The notes below the pieces were generated by a model. That model had not been told where the DNA came from, searched no databases, and saw nothing but the letters and a program-made list of their open reading frames with translations. A stretch of 57,110 nt of DNA from CAZAYP01 sp964489425 [NCBI: uncultured Verrucomicrobiota bacterium] (GTDB lineage: Bacteria; Verrucomicrobiota; Kiritimatiellia; RZYC01): NCBI GenBank assembly GCA_964489425.1, contig CAZAYP010000036.1, positions 1-57,110 on the forward strand. The letters are read 5' to 3'. The translations under genes were made by a program, and so were the position numbers. Of the stretch, positions 46,750 to 55,360 are shown piece after piece; within the stretch, counting starts at the first letter, position 1; each line of letters begins with the position of its first letter.

Positions 46750-47718
46750 TTACCCGCGCGGCTTGATGCGCAGCTTGGGGTGTTCGTGGCCCACGAAGCT
46801 GTTGGGGGGCACGCTTTCCATGAGAAACACGTTGCCGCCCACGGTCGAGCCGCGGCCGATGATCGTGTCGCCGCCCAGAATGGTGGCGTTGGCGTAGATC
46901 ACCACGTCGTCTTCCACGGTGGGGTGGCGCTGGATGTGCTTGATGGGCCGGCCGTGCTTGTCCAGCGGGAAGCTGCGCGCGCCGAGCGTGACGCCCTGGT
47001 AAATCTTCACGTTGTTGCCGATGCGCGTGGTCTCGCCAATCACCACGCCGGTGGCGTGGTCGACAAAAAATCCGCGGCCGATCTGCGCGCCGGGATGGAT
47101 ATCCACGCCGGTCTGGGCGTGCGTCCACTCGCTCATGATGCGGGGCACGATGGGCACGTCCAGCCGGTACAGCTCGTGGGCCAGGCGGTGCGACGTGATC
47201 GCCAGCAGGCCGGGATACGCCAGCTGCACCTCGGCGTACGACAGGGCGGCCGGGTCGCCGTTGTAGGCCGCCTGCACGTCCTCGACCAGCAGGCGCCGGA
47301 CGTCCGGCATGCGGTCGTAAAACTCGCGCATGATGCGGGTGGCCTCACGGGCCAGCTCGGCGGCCGGCGGCGGCCGGCGCCGGCCGGGCCGCGCAATCCG
47401 CGCCGCCTCGCCCCGCCAGCGGAACGGCAACGCCCGGGCAATCTCCGGCCGCAGGTTCCGCCAGCCCTGGCTCAGCTGCAGGGTCAGGAACACGCCCAGC
47501 TCATCCGCGGTGATGGCGCTGGGCGCCATCTTGCCTGGAAACATGACGTCCACCATGATTTTCAGCGCGGCAATAATGCCGTGGGGGTTGGGGTAGTCGC
47601 TGAGTACGCTGTCCGGCTGGTCCGCCGGCGCGGCCGTGTAGAGCGGCAGCAGTCGCGCCACGCAGTCGCACATCGTGGTATCGCGCAGTTGGCCGGGACA
47701 GATTCGTTGTTGCTTCAT
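46750..47718 (-). CDS. cysE: Serine O-acetyltransferase (EpsC/CysE type)
   Basis: A 322-residue enzyme making O-acetylserine from serine and acetyl-CoA, the first step of cysteine synthesis. The C-terminal left-handed beta-helix of hexapeptide repeats is clear: TGVDIHPGAQIGRGFFVDHATGVVIGE, IGNNVKIYQGVTLG, and IYANATILGGDTIIG in successive pieces; the catalytic His is in the FVDHATG region. The N-terminal helical part is longer than in E. coli CysE, as in EpsC-type enzymes. AGGAGG is seven bases before the ATG. It is divergent from the AsmA-like gene. Confidence 0.92.
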   Translation of the reverse strand: MKQQRICPGQLRDTTMCDCVARLLPLYTAAPADQPDSVLSDYPNPHGIIAALKIMVDVMFPGKMAPSAITADELGVFLTLQLSQGWRNLRPEIARALPFRWRGEAARIARPGRRRPPPAAELAREATRIMREFYDRMPDVRRLLVEDVQAAYNGDPAALSYAEVQLAYPGLLAITSHRLAHELYRLDVPIVPRIMSEWTHAQTGVDIHPGAQIGRGFFVDHATGVVIGETTRIGNNVKIYQGVTLGARSFPLDKHGRPIKHIQRHPTVEDDVVIYANATILGGDTIIGRGSTVGGNVFLMESVPPNSFVGHEHPKLRIKPRG

Positions 47719-47778
47719 ACGTGCGCCTCCTGGGCTCAGTTAATCACAGCCGCCGCCCGGGGATCAAAGCGAATTTGC

Positions 47779-47807
47779 GCGACAGCCGCCGCGCGCCCGC
47801 CTATACT
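47779..47807 (+). promoter_or_regulatory. Promoter of the AsmA-like gene
   Basis: GCGACA (47779-47784), 17-base spacer, TATACT (47802-47807); 28 bases before the start codon. The -10 box is near consensus and the -35 moderate. Confidence 0.55.
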
Positions 47808-47834
47808 ATCCAAAATGTTAGGAGCACGACCCTC

Positions 47835-48647
47835 ATGAAAGTCTGGAAATGGCTGGCGCCGGTGCTGGTATTGCTGCTGATCGTCTTCTTCGTGGGCAAG
47901 AGCCTGCTGCTGGAAAAAATGGTCGCCGGCGCCATCGCGCGCACCACCGGGTTCGGGGTCAAGTTTGAATCTTTTGACGTGAAGCTGATCGCCTCCGAGT
48001 TTGAGATCGTCGACCTGCAACTCATGAACCCGCCGGGCTATGACCCGCCCCGCGCCATGGAAGTGCGGCAGTTGCTGGTAAAATATAACCTGTGGTCGCT
48101 GCTGGGTAAAACCCCGCATTTTTACGAGCTGACCCTGGATATTCCCGAGCTGGCCCTGATTCAAAACGAGGATGGCGACACGAACTTCGGCGAACTGGTG
48201 GCCAACCTGCAGAAGCAGGGAGCGGGCGGTCAGGAACGCGGCCAACCCGCGCCGGCCCCAACCACGCCGGCGCCGGAAGCGCCGCAGCCCGACCAACCGC
48301 CACCGCCCCCCGCCGGCCCCCCCGCGCCGCCGCCGGCCCCGCCGTTCCGCATTGACTGCCTGAACGTCAAGCTGGGCCAGGTGATGTACGTGCGGCACAA
48401 GGCCGGCGAAACCCAGCCCGACATCCAGACCCTGGACATCAACGTGAACGAAACGTACCGCGACGTCACCAGTCCCGAACGGCTGGCCGCCGATATCCTG
48501 AGCAGGATCGTTTCCCGCCAGGCGGCGCAGCGGATTTCCGACTGGGCCGACGACCACCAGGAAGATATGGAGCAGCTTGGCTTGGACAAGAAAGATGTCC
48601 AGAAAGCCGCCGAGCAAGTCCAGGGCTTCCTCAAAGCCTTCCGATAG
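47835..48647 (+). CDS. AsmA-like / membrane-anchored protein with Pro-rich linker
   Basis: A 270-residue protein with one N-terminal membrane segment (APVLVLLLIVFFVGKSLLL) and then ARTTGFGVKFESFDVKLIASEFEIVDLQLMNPPGY, a beta-rich stretch like the start of AsmA/TamB-type domains. A Pro/Ala-rich linker (residues about 145-175) separates it from a second beta segment and a helical C terminus. AsmA relatives move lipids to the outer membrane, but this protein is much shorter. TAGGAGC precedes the ATG at 47835. Confidence 0.7.
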   Translation: MKVWKWLAPVLVLLLIVFFVGKSLLLEKMVAGAIARTTGFGVKFESFDVKLIASEFEIVDLQLMNPPGYDPPRAMEVRQLLVKYNLWSLLGKTPHFYELTLDIPELALIQNEDGDTNFGELVANLQKQGAGGQERGQPAPAPTTPAPEAPQPDQPPPPPAGPPAPPPAPPFRIDCLNVKLGQVMYVRHKAGETQPDIQTLDINVNETYRDVTSPERLAADILSRIVSRQAAQRISDWADDHQEDMEQLGLDKKDVQKAAEQVQGFLKAFR

Positions 48648-48762
48648 CCCGGATGCCGGCAGCGCTGCGGCGACCACGGTCACCGCGCGAGAAATCAACC
48701 CCAGGACCAGCCGCGCAGCGGCAAATACCGCCTGTTTCGCCCATATTTCTGCGCCGCGGCCG

Positions 48763-48778
48763 TGGCATACCGCCTGCT
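48763..48778 (+). promoter_or_regulatory. Sigma-54-like -24/-12 site before the GT9 gene
   Basis: TGGCATACCGCCTGCT has the invariant GG and GC ten bases apart and matches the consensus at 14 of 16 positions. The predicted start is about 48789, leaving a 17-base leader with AAGGGAG. It is weaker than the rpoN site and may be fortuitous. Confidence 0.4.
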
Positions 48779-48805
48779 AACCAAGGGCTCAACAAGGGAG
48801 TGCTT

Positions 48806-49804
48806 ATGACTAAGAAAGTACTCATTATCAAGCTGGGCTATTGCGAAACGCTGGTAAATGAGCAGGGATTTGTGCCGAGCCTGGGCGATGTTTTTCGCCA
48901 CACGGTGCTCCTGCATCGATACGAGCGCGATCACGTAACGTGGCTGACCAGCGAGTCGGCCATCCCCTTGCTGCAGGGCAACCCCCAGATTGCGGAACTC
49001 CTTAGTTATAAACCAGATACCATTGTTGATTTGATCGGCCGCGAGTTCGACGAGTTGCTGTGTTTCGAGAAAGCCCCCACCATCTGCAACCTGGCCAAGA
49101 CCATCCGCGCCAAGAAGCGGTTTGGGTTTTTCTGGAACGGCAAGCAAGTCGGCGCCCATCCCCTGGCCCAGTCCACCCTGGCCATCGCCAACGGCAAAGA
49201 CCATTTTTTGCCCATTCAGGCCCTGCTGTACCAGATGGTGCGCGATTACTGGCAAGGCGAAGATTACGTCCTGGGCTACCAGCCCAAGCCGCGGCCGGCC
49301 TTTGACGTGGGCCTCAACTTCCGCGTCGGATCCAAGTGGCCCACCAAGGCCTGGCCCATGCGGCACTGGGAAACCCTGGAAACCTTGTGCCTGCGCGAGG
49401 GGCTGAGCGTGGGCTGGCAGGAAGGCGAAAGCGACATGGAGCATTACATGGACTGGATCAACGCCAGCCGCGTCGTCGTCACGTGCGACAGCCTGGGCAT
49501 GCACCTGGGCCTGGCGCTGAAGAAAAAAGTGATCGCCCTGTTCGGGCCCACGCCTTCGGACAACATTTACATGTACGGCCGGGGCATCATCCTGCGCGCC
49601 AACTGGGCCTGCCTCAGCGCGCCCTGCATGAAGCCCGAATGCCCGGGCCAAGGCACCTCCTGCATGGCCGATATCCAGCCGGACATGGTGTTCCGCGGGG
49701 TCATGAACCTGTGGACCCAGGCGCGCCAGGAAACCGCGCCGGTGCTGCCGCGCCCCGCCGCCAAGGCCGCCGCGGGCAAGAAGCTGTCCCTGGCCGCCGT
49801 GTGA
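48806..49804 (+). CDS. GT9-family glycosyltransferase (heptosyltransferase-like)
   Basis: A 332-residue GT-B protein. It opens KVLIIKLGYCETLVNE and has the donor-site block VVVTCDSLGMHLGLALKKKVIALFGPTPSDN that is typical of ADP-heptose:LPS heptosyltransferases and other GT9 enzymes. A cysteine-rich tail (CLSAPCMKPECPGQGTSCMA) follows, seen in several GT9 proteins. AAGGGAG is six bases before the ATG. It is followed 16 bases later by a radical SAM gene, so they likely act on the same glycan or lipid. Confidence 0.88.
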   Translation: MTKKVLIIKLGYCETLVNEQGFVPSLGDVFRHTVLLHRYERDHVTWLTSESAIPLLQGNPQIAELLSYKPDTIVDLIGREFDELLCFEKAPTICNLAKTIRAKKRFGFFWNGKQVGAHPLAQSTLAIANGKDHFLPIQALLYQMVRDYWQGEDYVLGYQPKPRPAFDVGLNFRVGSKWPTKAWPMRHWETLETLCLREGLSVGWQEGESDMEHYMDWINASRVVVTCDSLGMHLGLALKKKVIALFGPTPSDNIYMYGRGIILRANWACLSAPCMKPECPGQGTSCMADIQPDMVFRGVMNLWTQARQETAPVLPRPAAKAAAGKKLSLAAV

Positions 49805-49820
49805 TCCCCGGAGTTGCCCC

Positions 49821-50714
49821 ATGCACACCGCGTTGGCCCCAAGCCCCCGAGTCCAGAGCCCGGCGCGCGTCCCGCTGCCGACCGCGTATAACTACATCGG
49901 CGCGTTTCTCACGTTCCGTTGCCCGTACCGCTGCTCGTATTGCATCAACCATTTCAGCGCCAGCCGGGTGCGGCAGTACCGCGAACTGGCGGGCCGGGAC
50001 TGGCTGGCGTTTTTCGAGCGCCTGGCGCCGGGCGACGTGCCCATCACCCTGCAGGGCGGCGAGCCGGGCGCGCACCCGGACTTCATCGCCATTGTCAAGG
50101 AAACCAGCCGCTGGCATCACGTGGACCTGCTTACCAACCTGGCGTTCGACCTTGACCGGTTCATCCGCGAGATCGATCCCGGCCGGATCAACCGCGACGC
50201 GCCCTACGCCCCCATCCGCGTGAGCTATCACCCCGAGCAGTTTTCCCTGGCGCACATCATCAGCCGCATGCAGACCCTGGCCAGCGCCGGGTTCCGCGTG
50301 GGGCTCTACGGAGTGACGCACCCGGCCCAGCTGGACCTGATCGAAGAGGCGCGGCAAACCTGCAGCCGGCTGGGCCTGGACTTCCGCACCAAGCCGTTCC
50401 TCGGCTGGCACGCAGACCGGCTGTACGGCGACTACCAGTACCCCGAGGCTTGCGCCGGCGGTCCGCCGCGCCAGTGCGAGTGTGCCCCGTCCGAGCTGCT
50501 GGTCGCACCCGACGGCAGCATCCACCGCTGCCACGGCCACCTCTACGGCCACCGGGATCCGCTGGCGCACATCGCGGACCCGGACCTGCGCCTTGGCGAC
50601 GCCCACCTGCCCTGCGCGGACTTCGGCCAGTGCCACCCGTGCGACATCAAGGTCAAAAACAACCGCTTCCAGCAGTTCGGCCACGTGGCCATGCGCATCC
50701 GCAATATCCGCTGA
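49821..50714 (+). CDS. Radical SAM protein with C-terminal cysteine motif
   Basis: A 297-residue protein. The cluster motif CPYRCSYC near residue 34 binds the SAM [4Fe-4S]; ITLQGGEPGAHPDF follows as the GGEP motif. The C-terminal part (QCECAPSELLVAPDGSIHRCHG ... CADFGQCHPCDIKVKN, quoted in pieces) resembles a SPASM/twitch auxiliary-cluster region. GGAG is about eight bases before the ATG. Next to a GT9 gene it may modify a nucleotide sugar or surface glycan; no substrate is known. Confidence 0.85.
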   Translation: MHTALAPSPRVQSPARVPLPTAYNYIGAFLTFRCPYRCSYCINHFSASRVRQYRELAGRDWLAFFERLAPGDVPITLQGGEPGAHPDFIAIVKETSRWHHVDLLTNLAFDLDRFIREIDPGRINRDAPYAPIRVSYHPEQFSLAHIISRMQTLASAGFRVGLYGVTHPAQLDLIEEARQTCSRLGLDFRTKPFLGWHADRLYGDYQYPEACAGGPPRQCECAPSELLVAPDGSIHRCHGHLYGHRDPLAHIADPDLRLGDAHLPCADFGQCHPCDIKVKNNRFQQFGHVAMRIRNIR

Positions 50715-50823
50715 CGGCCCGGGGCACCGGAACCAGCAGCCGGCCGGCACAACCCAAGCGGGAACGCCCAGCCAACCGCAACGTTCAGGCCCGCCGATGG
50801 TTGCCGGCGACTCAACAAATGCC

Positions 50824-50851
50824 TTCCATATTCGCGGGCAAACGCTACTAT
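50824..50851 (+). promoter_or_regulatory. Possible promoter of the DUF3089 gene
   Basis: TTCCAT (50824-50829), 16-base spacer, TACTAT (50846-50851), in the 216-base gap before the gene. The rest of the gap shows no gene. Confidence 0.35.
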
Positions 50852-50930
50852 CACCGCAGTGCAGCGCGCTGCGAAAGATGGAAATAGACCGCCAGTTTCG
50901 CAGCCTTGCAAACGGCTAAGGGAGATTTCA

Positions 50931-52145
50931 ATGAAGATGTTCCAGATGGTGGCGTCCCTTGTGACGTGGCAAGGTGTGCTGGTGTCCTCCGCGTACGCCG
51001 CGGCGCTGGACGCTCCGCGGTCCAGCGCGCCGGAACCGGGGGTCGCGAACGCCGGGATCGTCACCGGCGCCACCCTGCCCGCGGAACTCCAGGAAGGCTT
51101 GAAACAATCGTTCCGCCCGCCATGGCTGTTCAAGGAGCAACCGCCGCCGCCCCGGCCGGATTATGGCCGCGACGACGCCTGGGCCGCGCTGCCAACCCGG
51201 CCGGACGAGGCGGACCTGGCGCCGCCCAACACCCGCTACCCCGAGGCGCAGCCGGCGGCGGCGGCGGACGTTTTTTTCATCCACCCCACCGGCTACGCCA
51301 AGGCGGCGGCCTGGAACGGCCCGATCGATGACCCCGCCGCAGTCCGGGCCGTGGCGCTGGTGATGGAATACCTGGCCGGCGCCTTCAACGCCGCGGCGCG
51401 GGTGTATGCCCCGCGCTACCGGCAGGCCACCCTGTACGCGTTCCTCGACTTCGAGACGGATTCCGGTATCCAGGCCCTTGAGTTGGCGTATGCGGACGTG
51501 GAGCGGGCGTTCGCGCACTACCTCCGGCATTTCAACCAGGGCCGGCCTTTCATCCTGGCCGGCCACAGCCAGGGCAGCAACCACGGGCTGCGCCTGCTCC
51601 AGGAAAAAATCGTCGGCACGCCGCTGCAGAAACAGCTGGTCGCCGCCTACCTGGTGGGCATGGCCATCCCGGAAGCTATCCCGGGCATCCGGCCGGCCGC
51701 CGCCCCGGAGGACACGGGCGGCGTGATTAGCTGGACCACTTTTACGACTAACGGCGACCCGCAGTTTCTCACCCGCGACATGGCGATCTGGCACGGCGGG
51801 AAGTATCGGAAATGCGCGGGTCTTGCGCTCGTGCAGGTGAATCCGCTCTCGTGGGCGCTGCGCGGCGCGGCCGTGCCGGCCGCCCAGAATCCCGGGTCGC
51901 TGCCTTGTGTTGATCCGGCCGGCCCCCTGGCGGACCTGGTGCCGGGGGTCACGGGCGCGGATGCGTCCGGGCCGGTGTTGATCATCACGCCGCCGGCCGG
52001 GCCCGGCTTTGCAGGCTCAGGCCCGGACATGCCCCTGCTCAACGCGGACTTCGGCGATTTCCATGACTACGACTACGTGCTGTTCTACGAGAGCATTCGG
52101 GAGAACGCGTGCCGGCGGGTTAAGGCATTAACGACCGGAAGGTAA
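50931..52145 (+). CDS. DUF3089 family alpha/beta hydrolase, secreted
   Basis: A 404-residue protein with a signal peptide ending near SSAYAAALD. The DUF3089 core begins DVFFIHPTGYAKAAAWNGP and includes ALELAYADVERAFAHYLRHF and the nucleophile elbow LAGHSQGSNHGLRLL; the catalytic Ser is in GHSQGS. C-terminal DYDYVLFYESIRENA is also typical. It is probably an esterase or lysophospholipase in the periplasm. AAGGGAGA is seven bases before the ATG. A broken PAS gene follows by three bases. Confidence 0.85.
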   Translation: MKMFQMVASLVTWQGVLVSSAYAAALDAPRSSAPEPGVANAGIVTGATLPAELQEGLKQSFRPPWLFKEQPPPPRPDYGRDDAWAALPTRPDEADLAPPNTRYPEAQPAAAADVFFIHPTGYAKAAAWNGPIDDPAAVRAVALVMEYLAGAFNAAARVYAPRYRQATLYAFLDFETDSGIQALELAYADVERAFAHYLRHFNQGRPFILAGHSQGSNHGLRLLQEKIVGTPLQKQLVAAYLVGMAIPEAIPGIRPAAAPEDTGGVISWTTFTTNGDPQFLTRDMAIWHGGKYRKCAGLALVQVNPLSWALRGAAVPAAQNPGSLPCVDPAGPLADLVPGVTGADASGPVLIITPPAGPGFAGSGPDMPLLNADFGDFHDYDYVLFYESIRENACRRVKALTTGR

Positions 52146-52148
52146 GGC

Positions 52149-53095
52149 ATGACTAAAAAAGCCAGAGCCGCGATCGTTACCTGGCCCTGTTCGAACAAGC
52201 CAGCGACGGCGTCTTCGTGCTCGATACCCAGGGCCGGATCATCTCAGTCAACGAGGCGTTCGCGCGCATGCACGGCTACCCCGTGGCGGAAATGCTGCGC
52301 CTGGGGCTGGCGGGGCTGGACGTGGAGGGCATGGCCCCGGTTCCGGACCGGATCCGCCGGATCATGGCCGGCGAAACCTTGTCTTTCAACGTGGAGCACT
52401 ATCACAAGGATGGGCACGTTTTCCCGCTGGCCGTGACCGCCAAGCTGATCGCGGTTGGCCAGGAGCAGCAGATCGTCGCGATCCACCGCGACCTCAGCGA
52501 GATCAAGCGAACCGCGGATGAATTGCGCGCGATTGCCCAGCGCTTGCAGCTGGCCCTCAAGGCCACCAACGACGTGGTCTGGGACTGGGATATCGTCCGG
52601 GATATGCAGCAATGGAACATGGCCGGGACCAGCGTCTTCGGCTGGACGGAGATTGTCGAGCGCCCGGGCAACGCCCAGTGGTGGGTCGACCGGGTGCATC
52701 CGGGTGACCGGCAAAGGGTACATGAAACATTCTTTGCCGTGGTGAACAACCCGCAACAAGATGTCTGGCACGACGAGTACCGTTTCCTGAAAGCCGACGG
52801 CACCTACGCGGATGTCCTGGATCGCAGCTATGTCCTGCGCGATGACCAGGGCCGGGCGGTGCGGATGGTCGGGGCCATGCTCGACATCACCACCGGCAAG
52901 CGGGCCGAGGCGGCGCTGCGGTCAAGCGAGGAAAAATACCGCTTGTTTGTAGATACTGCCAACGAAGGCATCTGGTCGATGGACCGCGAACACCGGACAA
53001 ACTACGTGAACCAGGCGATGAAGCGGAGTCTAAACATACGGATCAGCTCCTGCAGGTGGTATTTAATCATGAGATTGGGCTTGGTCCAGCGGTAA
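52149..53095 (+). pseudogene. Broken PAS-domain sensor gene
   Basis: ATG 52149 starts in the wrong frame. Adding one A to the A6 run at 52155-52160 would give MTKKSQSRDRYLALFEQASDG in frame with the rest. Three PAS domains are visible: FEQASDGVFVLDTQGRIIS, QLALKATNDVVWDWDI and YRLFVDTANEGIWSMDREHR, each with a PAC-like tail. After about 53020 PAS similarity stops (...VNQAM, then KRSLNIRISSC) and a stop follows at 53095. The kinase or GGDEF output is absent. So both ends are damaged; the right-hand break is probably linked to the neighbouring mobile DNA. Confidence 0.75.
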
Positions 53096-53399
53096 CGGGC
53101 CAGGCGATCGGCCACCAGTTTCATTTTAATGAGCAGTTTCGCCGAAGTCCTGACCAATCTCGGTCAAATCGCCCGGCACCAATGCGTTTTTGGTGAAGGC
53201 AAAACCGCGGCCCAGATTACTCGTTACACGGAGCCTAACAACTATCAGCGCCACATAGCGGAATCAGTCCTCAAGCTCCAGCTTAGAAATGGCCCATAAT
53301 GCTGGGAAAACAGGGGGTCTATAGCGCGCAACGACCAGAAAGCCAGCTGCGGGCAGACCGCCCCACCCCGCTACGTCCTATAGAGTGGGGGGCGGCGAT
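53096..53399. other. Mobile-element-flanking DNA, no supported gene
   Basis: A 304-base stretch of lower GC than the chromosome. It contains short open frames on both strands (for example plus-strand MSSFAEVLTNLGQIARH from 53130, 57 codons, and minus-strand MKLVADRLARYRWTKP) but none has a ribosome site or a family I can name. A CCGCCCCAC...GTGGGGGGCGG inverted repeat lies at about 53360-53395. It may be the remnant of another element. Confidence 0.45.
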
Positions 53400-53431
53400 C
53401 CGGCGGACCTGGGCTATGGTCCGCCGGTTTT
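53400..53431 (+). terminator. Terminator hairpin at the 3' end of the IS1380 transposase
   Basis: CCGGCGGACC, loop TGGGCTAT, GGTCCGCCGG, then TTTT. On the plus strand it would stop transcription entering the element; the minus-strand transposase reads into the same palindrome and stops there. Confidence 0.6.
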
Positions 53432-54880
53432 CAGCGGTTGCGATGCGGTGGCATGGGTGGGCAACGCGAAAACCGCCCAAACTTTCTGCAGGCGCGCCAG
53501 CGTTTCGCGGGAAGCGCACAACCGCAGGCCCATCACACAGTTGTTACGGTTCATACGCCCAGCCACGTGAATCAACAGCAGGCGAAACTTCTTCAAGCGC
53601 GCGGTGCGTTCTTCGGGCGTGAAGCACAACCCGCGAATCGCACTGACCAGATTATAGGTCAACAGCGCCAGTTTCAACCAGGTGGCATTGACGGCAAAAT
53701 GCTGGCTGGGCATATGGCCACCGGCCAGCGCGTTCTTCACATCATCGTGCACATGCTCAATCGTGCCGGCTTTTTCCCGATGCCAGTCCAGCAACCGGCC
53801 CCCGTCCAAGTCCCGATTGGTGATGACCGCATAGAACTTGCGATCGCTTTCGTCCGCGAACAACACGCCTTGGGGCTTGAGCAACCGCAAGCCGACATAC
53901 CGCAGCGGCCGGCTATCTTTGCGTTCATATCCGTTGGCGGGAACAAAATCCACCTCGGCCCATTGGCGCAACGTGCCGTCCGGTTCGTTCCCAAACGTTC
54001 TCCATGCCTTGTCCGCGATGGTCCGTAAGGCCGCGCCCAGATCCTTGCTCACCACCGCGCTGATCGCAAATTCGATGGCGCCGCCGGATTCCTGCGCCCG
54101 CTCCGGATGCTGCAGCCACGTCAAGAGGTCTTCCTCATGACACGCTGAATCCCCGCGGAAATACCGGCGCCGCACATCCCGGGGCAAAGCCGCAAACGCC
54201 ATTTTGGCACACGTCAACGGCGCTTGCCGCGCCGGCACATTCCCATCCCGAAACTCGTCGGCCAACACCAAGTCGGCTTCCGCCCAGACCGCCAACATCG
54301 GTTGATAGCCCCGTCCGCCTTCATAATGGGGCAAGGCCGCTTTTTTGTGGCTCTCGATGATCGTGGCGTCCTGATCCACGGTGGCGATCGTTTGCGCCTG
54401 CCCCTGCTCTGCGTACAGCCCCGCAATCCGCCGGACCCCGCCGGCTTGGACCAACTGGAGGGCCTCCACCGGCTGGCTGCCGGGTAAAATAAAACTCTTT
54501 TGCTCCACCCGCGGCGGGCGCAGTTCCTCCAGCTTTGCATCATGAAACAATGCCAAAAATTCACGCACCGTGGTCACCTTGGACGGGCGATATCCCAGCC
54601 CACGCTCCAGGCACGGGTCATTCGCCAGCAGGCGCATGTCTTCGGGACAATCCCCGCCGATGGCTTGTAAGAGCATCAGTTGCTCGATCATCTGGCCTTC
54701 GGAGGATCCTCGTTTGCGTTGGCGCACGTTCAGATTAGCGCTAATCAGGGCCGGATAGCCCAGCGCGCGGAACGCGCGCGAGATCGCCAGCGCGCCCGCG
54801 TGGGCGCTGGTGGCCTCCGTCAGCGGGCGCGGGTCCAGCACAAACGGCGTCTTCTCTAAGATGGGCAGTCGGGCCGACAT
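53414..54880 (-). CDS. IS1380-family transposase
   Basis: A 488-residue protein from ATG 54880. IS1380 features are SANLNVRQRKRGSSEGQMIEQL at the start, the first catalytic Asp in ATVDQDATIIESHKK followed by YEGGRGYQPMLAVWAE, the second in YFRGDSACHEEDLL, and a late Glu region FAVITNRDLDGG/EKAGTIEHVHDDVKN. The frame is intact, so the enzyme may be active. Composition is less GC-rich than the host genes. Element ends could not be fixed: I did not find a convincing inverted repeat or target duplication. It lies between the broken PAS gene and tRNA-Lys. Confidence 0.9.
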   Translation of the reverse strand: MSARLPILEKTPFVLDPRPLTEATSAHAGALAISRAFRALGYPALISANLNVRQRKRGSSEGQMIEQLMLLQAIGGDCPEDMRLLANDPCLERGLGYRPSKVTTVREFLALFHDAKLEELRPPRVEQKSFILPGSQPVEALQLVQAGGVRRIAGLYAEQGQAQTIATVDQDATIIESHKKAALPHYEGGRGYQPMLAVWAEADLVLADEFRDGNVPARQAPLTCAKMAFAALPRDVRRRYFRGDSACHEEDLLTWLQHPERAQESGGAIEFAISAVVSKDLGAALRTIADKAWRTFGNEPDGTLRQWAEVDFVPANGYERKDSRPLRYVGLRLLKPQGVLFADESDRKFYAVITNRDLDGGRLLDWHREKAGTIEHVHDDVKNALAGGHMPSQHFAVNATWLKLALLTYNLVSAIRGLCFTPEERTARLKKFRLLLIHVAGRMNRNNCVMGLRLCASRETLARLQKVWAVFALPTHATASQPLKTGGP

Positions 54881-54889
54881 GGTCAATAA

Positions 54890-54917
54890 GCTATATAAAT
54901 TCTATAGCTCTTGGCAA
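54890..54917 (-). promoter_or_regulatory. IS1380 transposase promoter
   Basis: On the minus strand TTGCCA (54912-54917), 16-base spacer, TATAGC (54890-54895), ten bases from the transposase ATG; there is little room for a leader. Confidence 0.45.
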
Positions 54918-55003
54918 GACGTTTTTAAGAAATATTCAGTCCCTGTGCACTATAACGAGACTTGGGAAATTATTAGGCGAGGATTAGGGGGCGTCTTTGC
55001 CCC

Positions 55004-55032
55004 TTGACACCCGTGCGGCGATGCGCTATCTA
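55004..55032 (+). promoter_or_regulatory. tRNA-Lys promoter
   Basis: Consensus TTGACA (55004-55009), 17-base spacer, TATCTA (55027-55032), 20 bases before the mature tRNA. It is the best -35 box in the window. Confidence 0.7.
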
Positions 55033-55051
55033 GCCCCACCAATACACCAAA

Positions 55052-55127
<76 letters not shown>

Positions 55128-55159
55128 CCTTTTCCCCCTTGTTCCACGCGGCCAAAATC

Positions 55160-55184
55160 GCATTGCAACCAATAATATCAAGGG
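55160..55184. repeat. Left imperfect direct repeat flanking the lysis-like cassette
   Basis: A 25-base stretch of which GCATTGCAACCAATAATATC is the first part; it matches 56559-56583 at 22 of 25 positions, in the same orientation. Both copies are followed by a related GTGCGGCT-type segment. The surrounding 55128-55360 has no gene. Confidence 0.5.
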
Positions 55185-55360
55185 TTAGTTGCGTATCGCC
55201 CTTTTTGCAAAGTGCGCTTTCTGGCGTTTTTGTGCGGCTGCGTGTTTTTACATAAACGCGGTTACATTAGGGACAATTTAGGGACAGTGGCGAGGTGGCC
55301 GATCCCAAGCGCGCCCCATTTGCAAACCAGCGAGTGTTTGCAAGAAGCCCAGAACGCGAA

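Noticed and set aside
53300-55000. Exact IS1380 boundaries
   Set aside because: Comparing both flanks by eye gave no convincing inverted repeat or 4-bp duplication, so no element limits are claimed.
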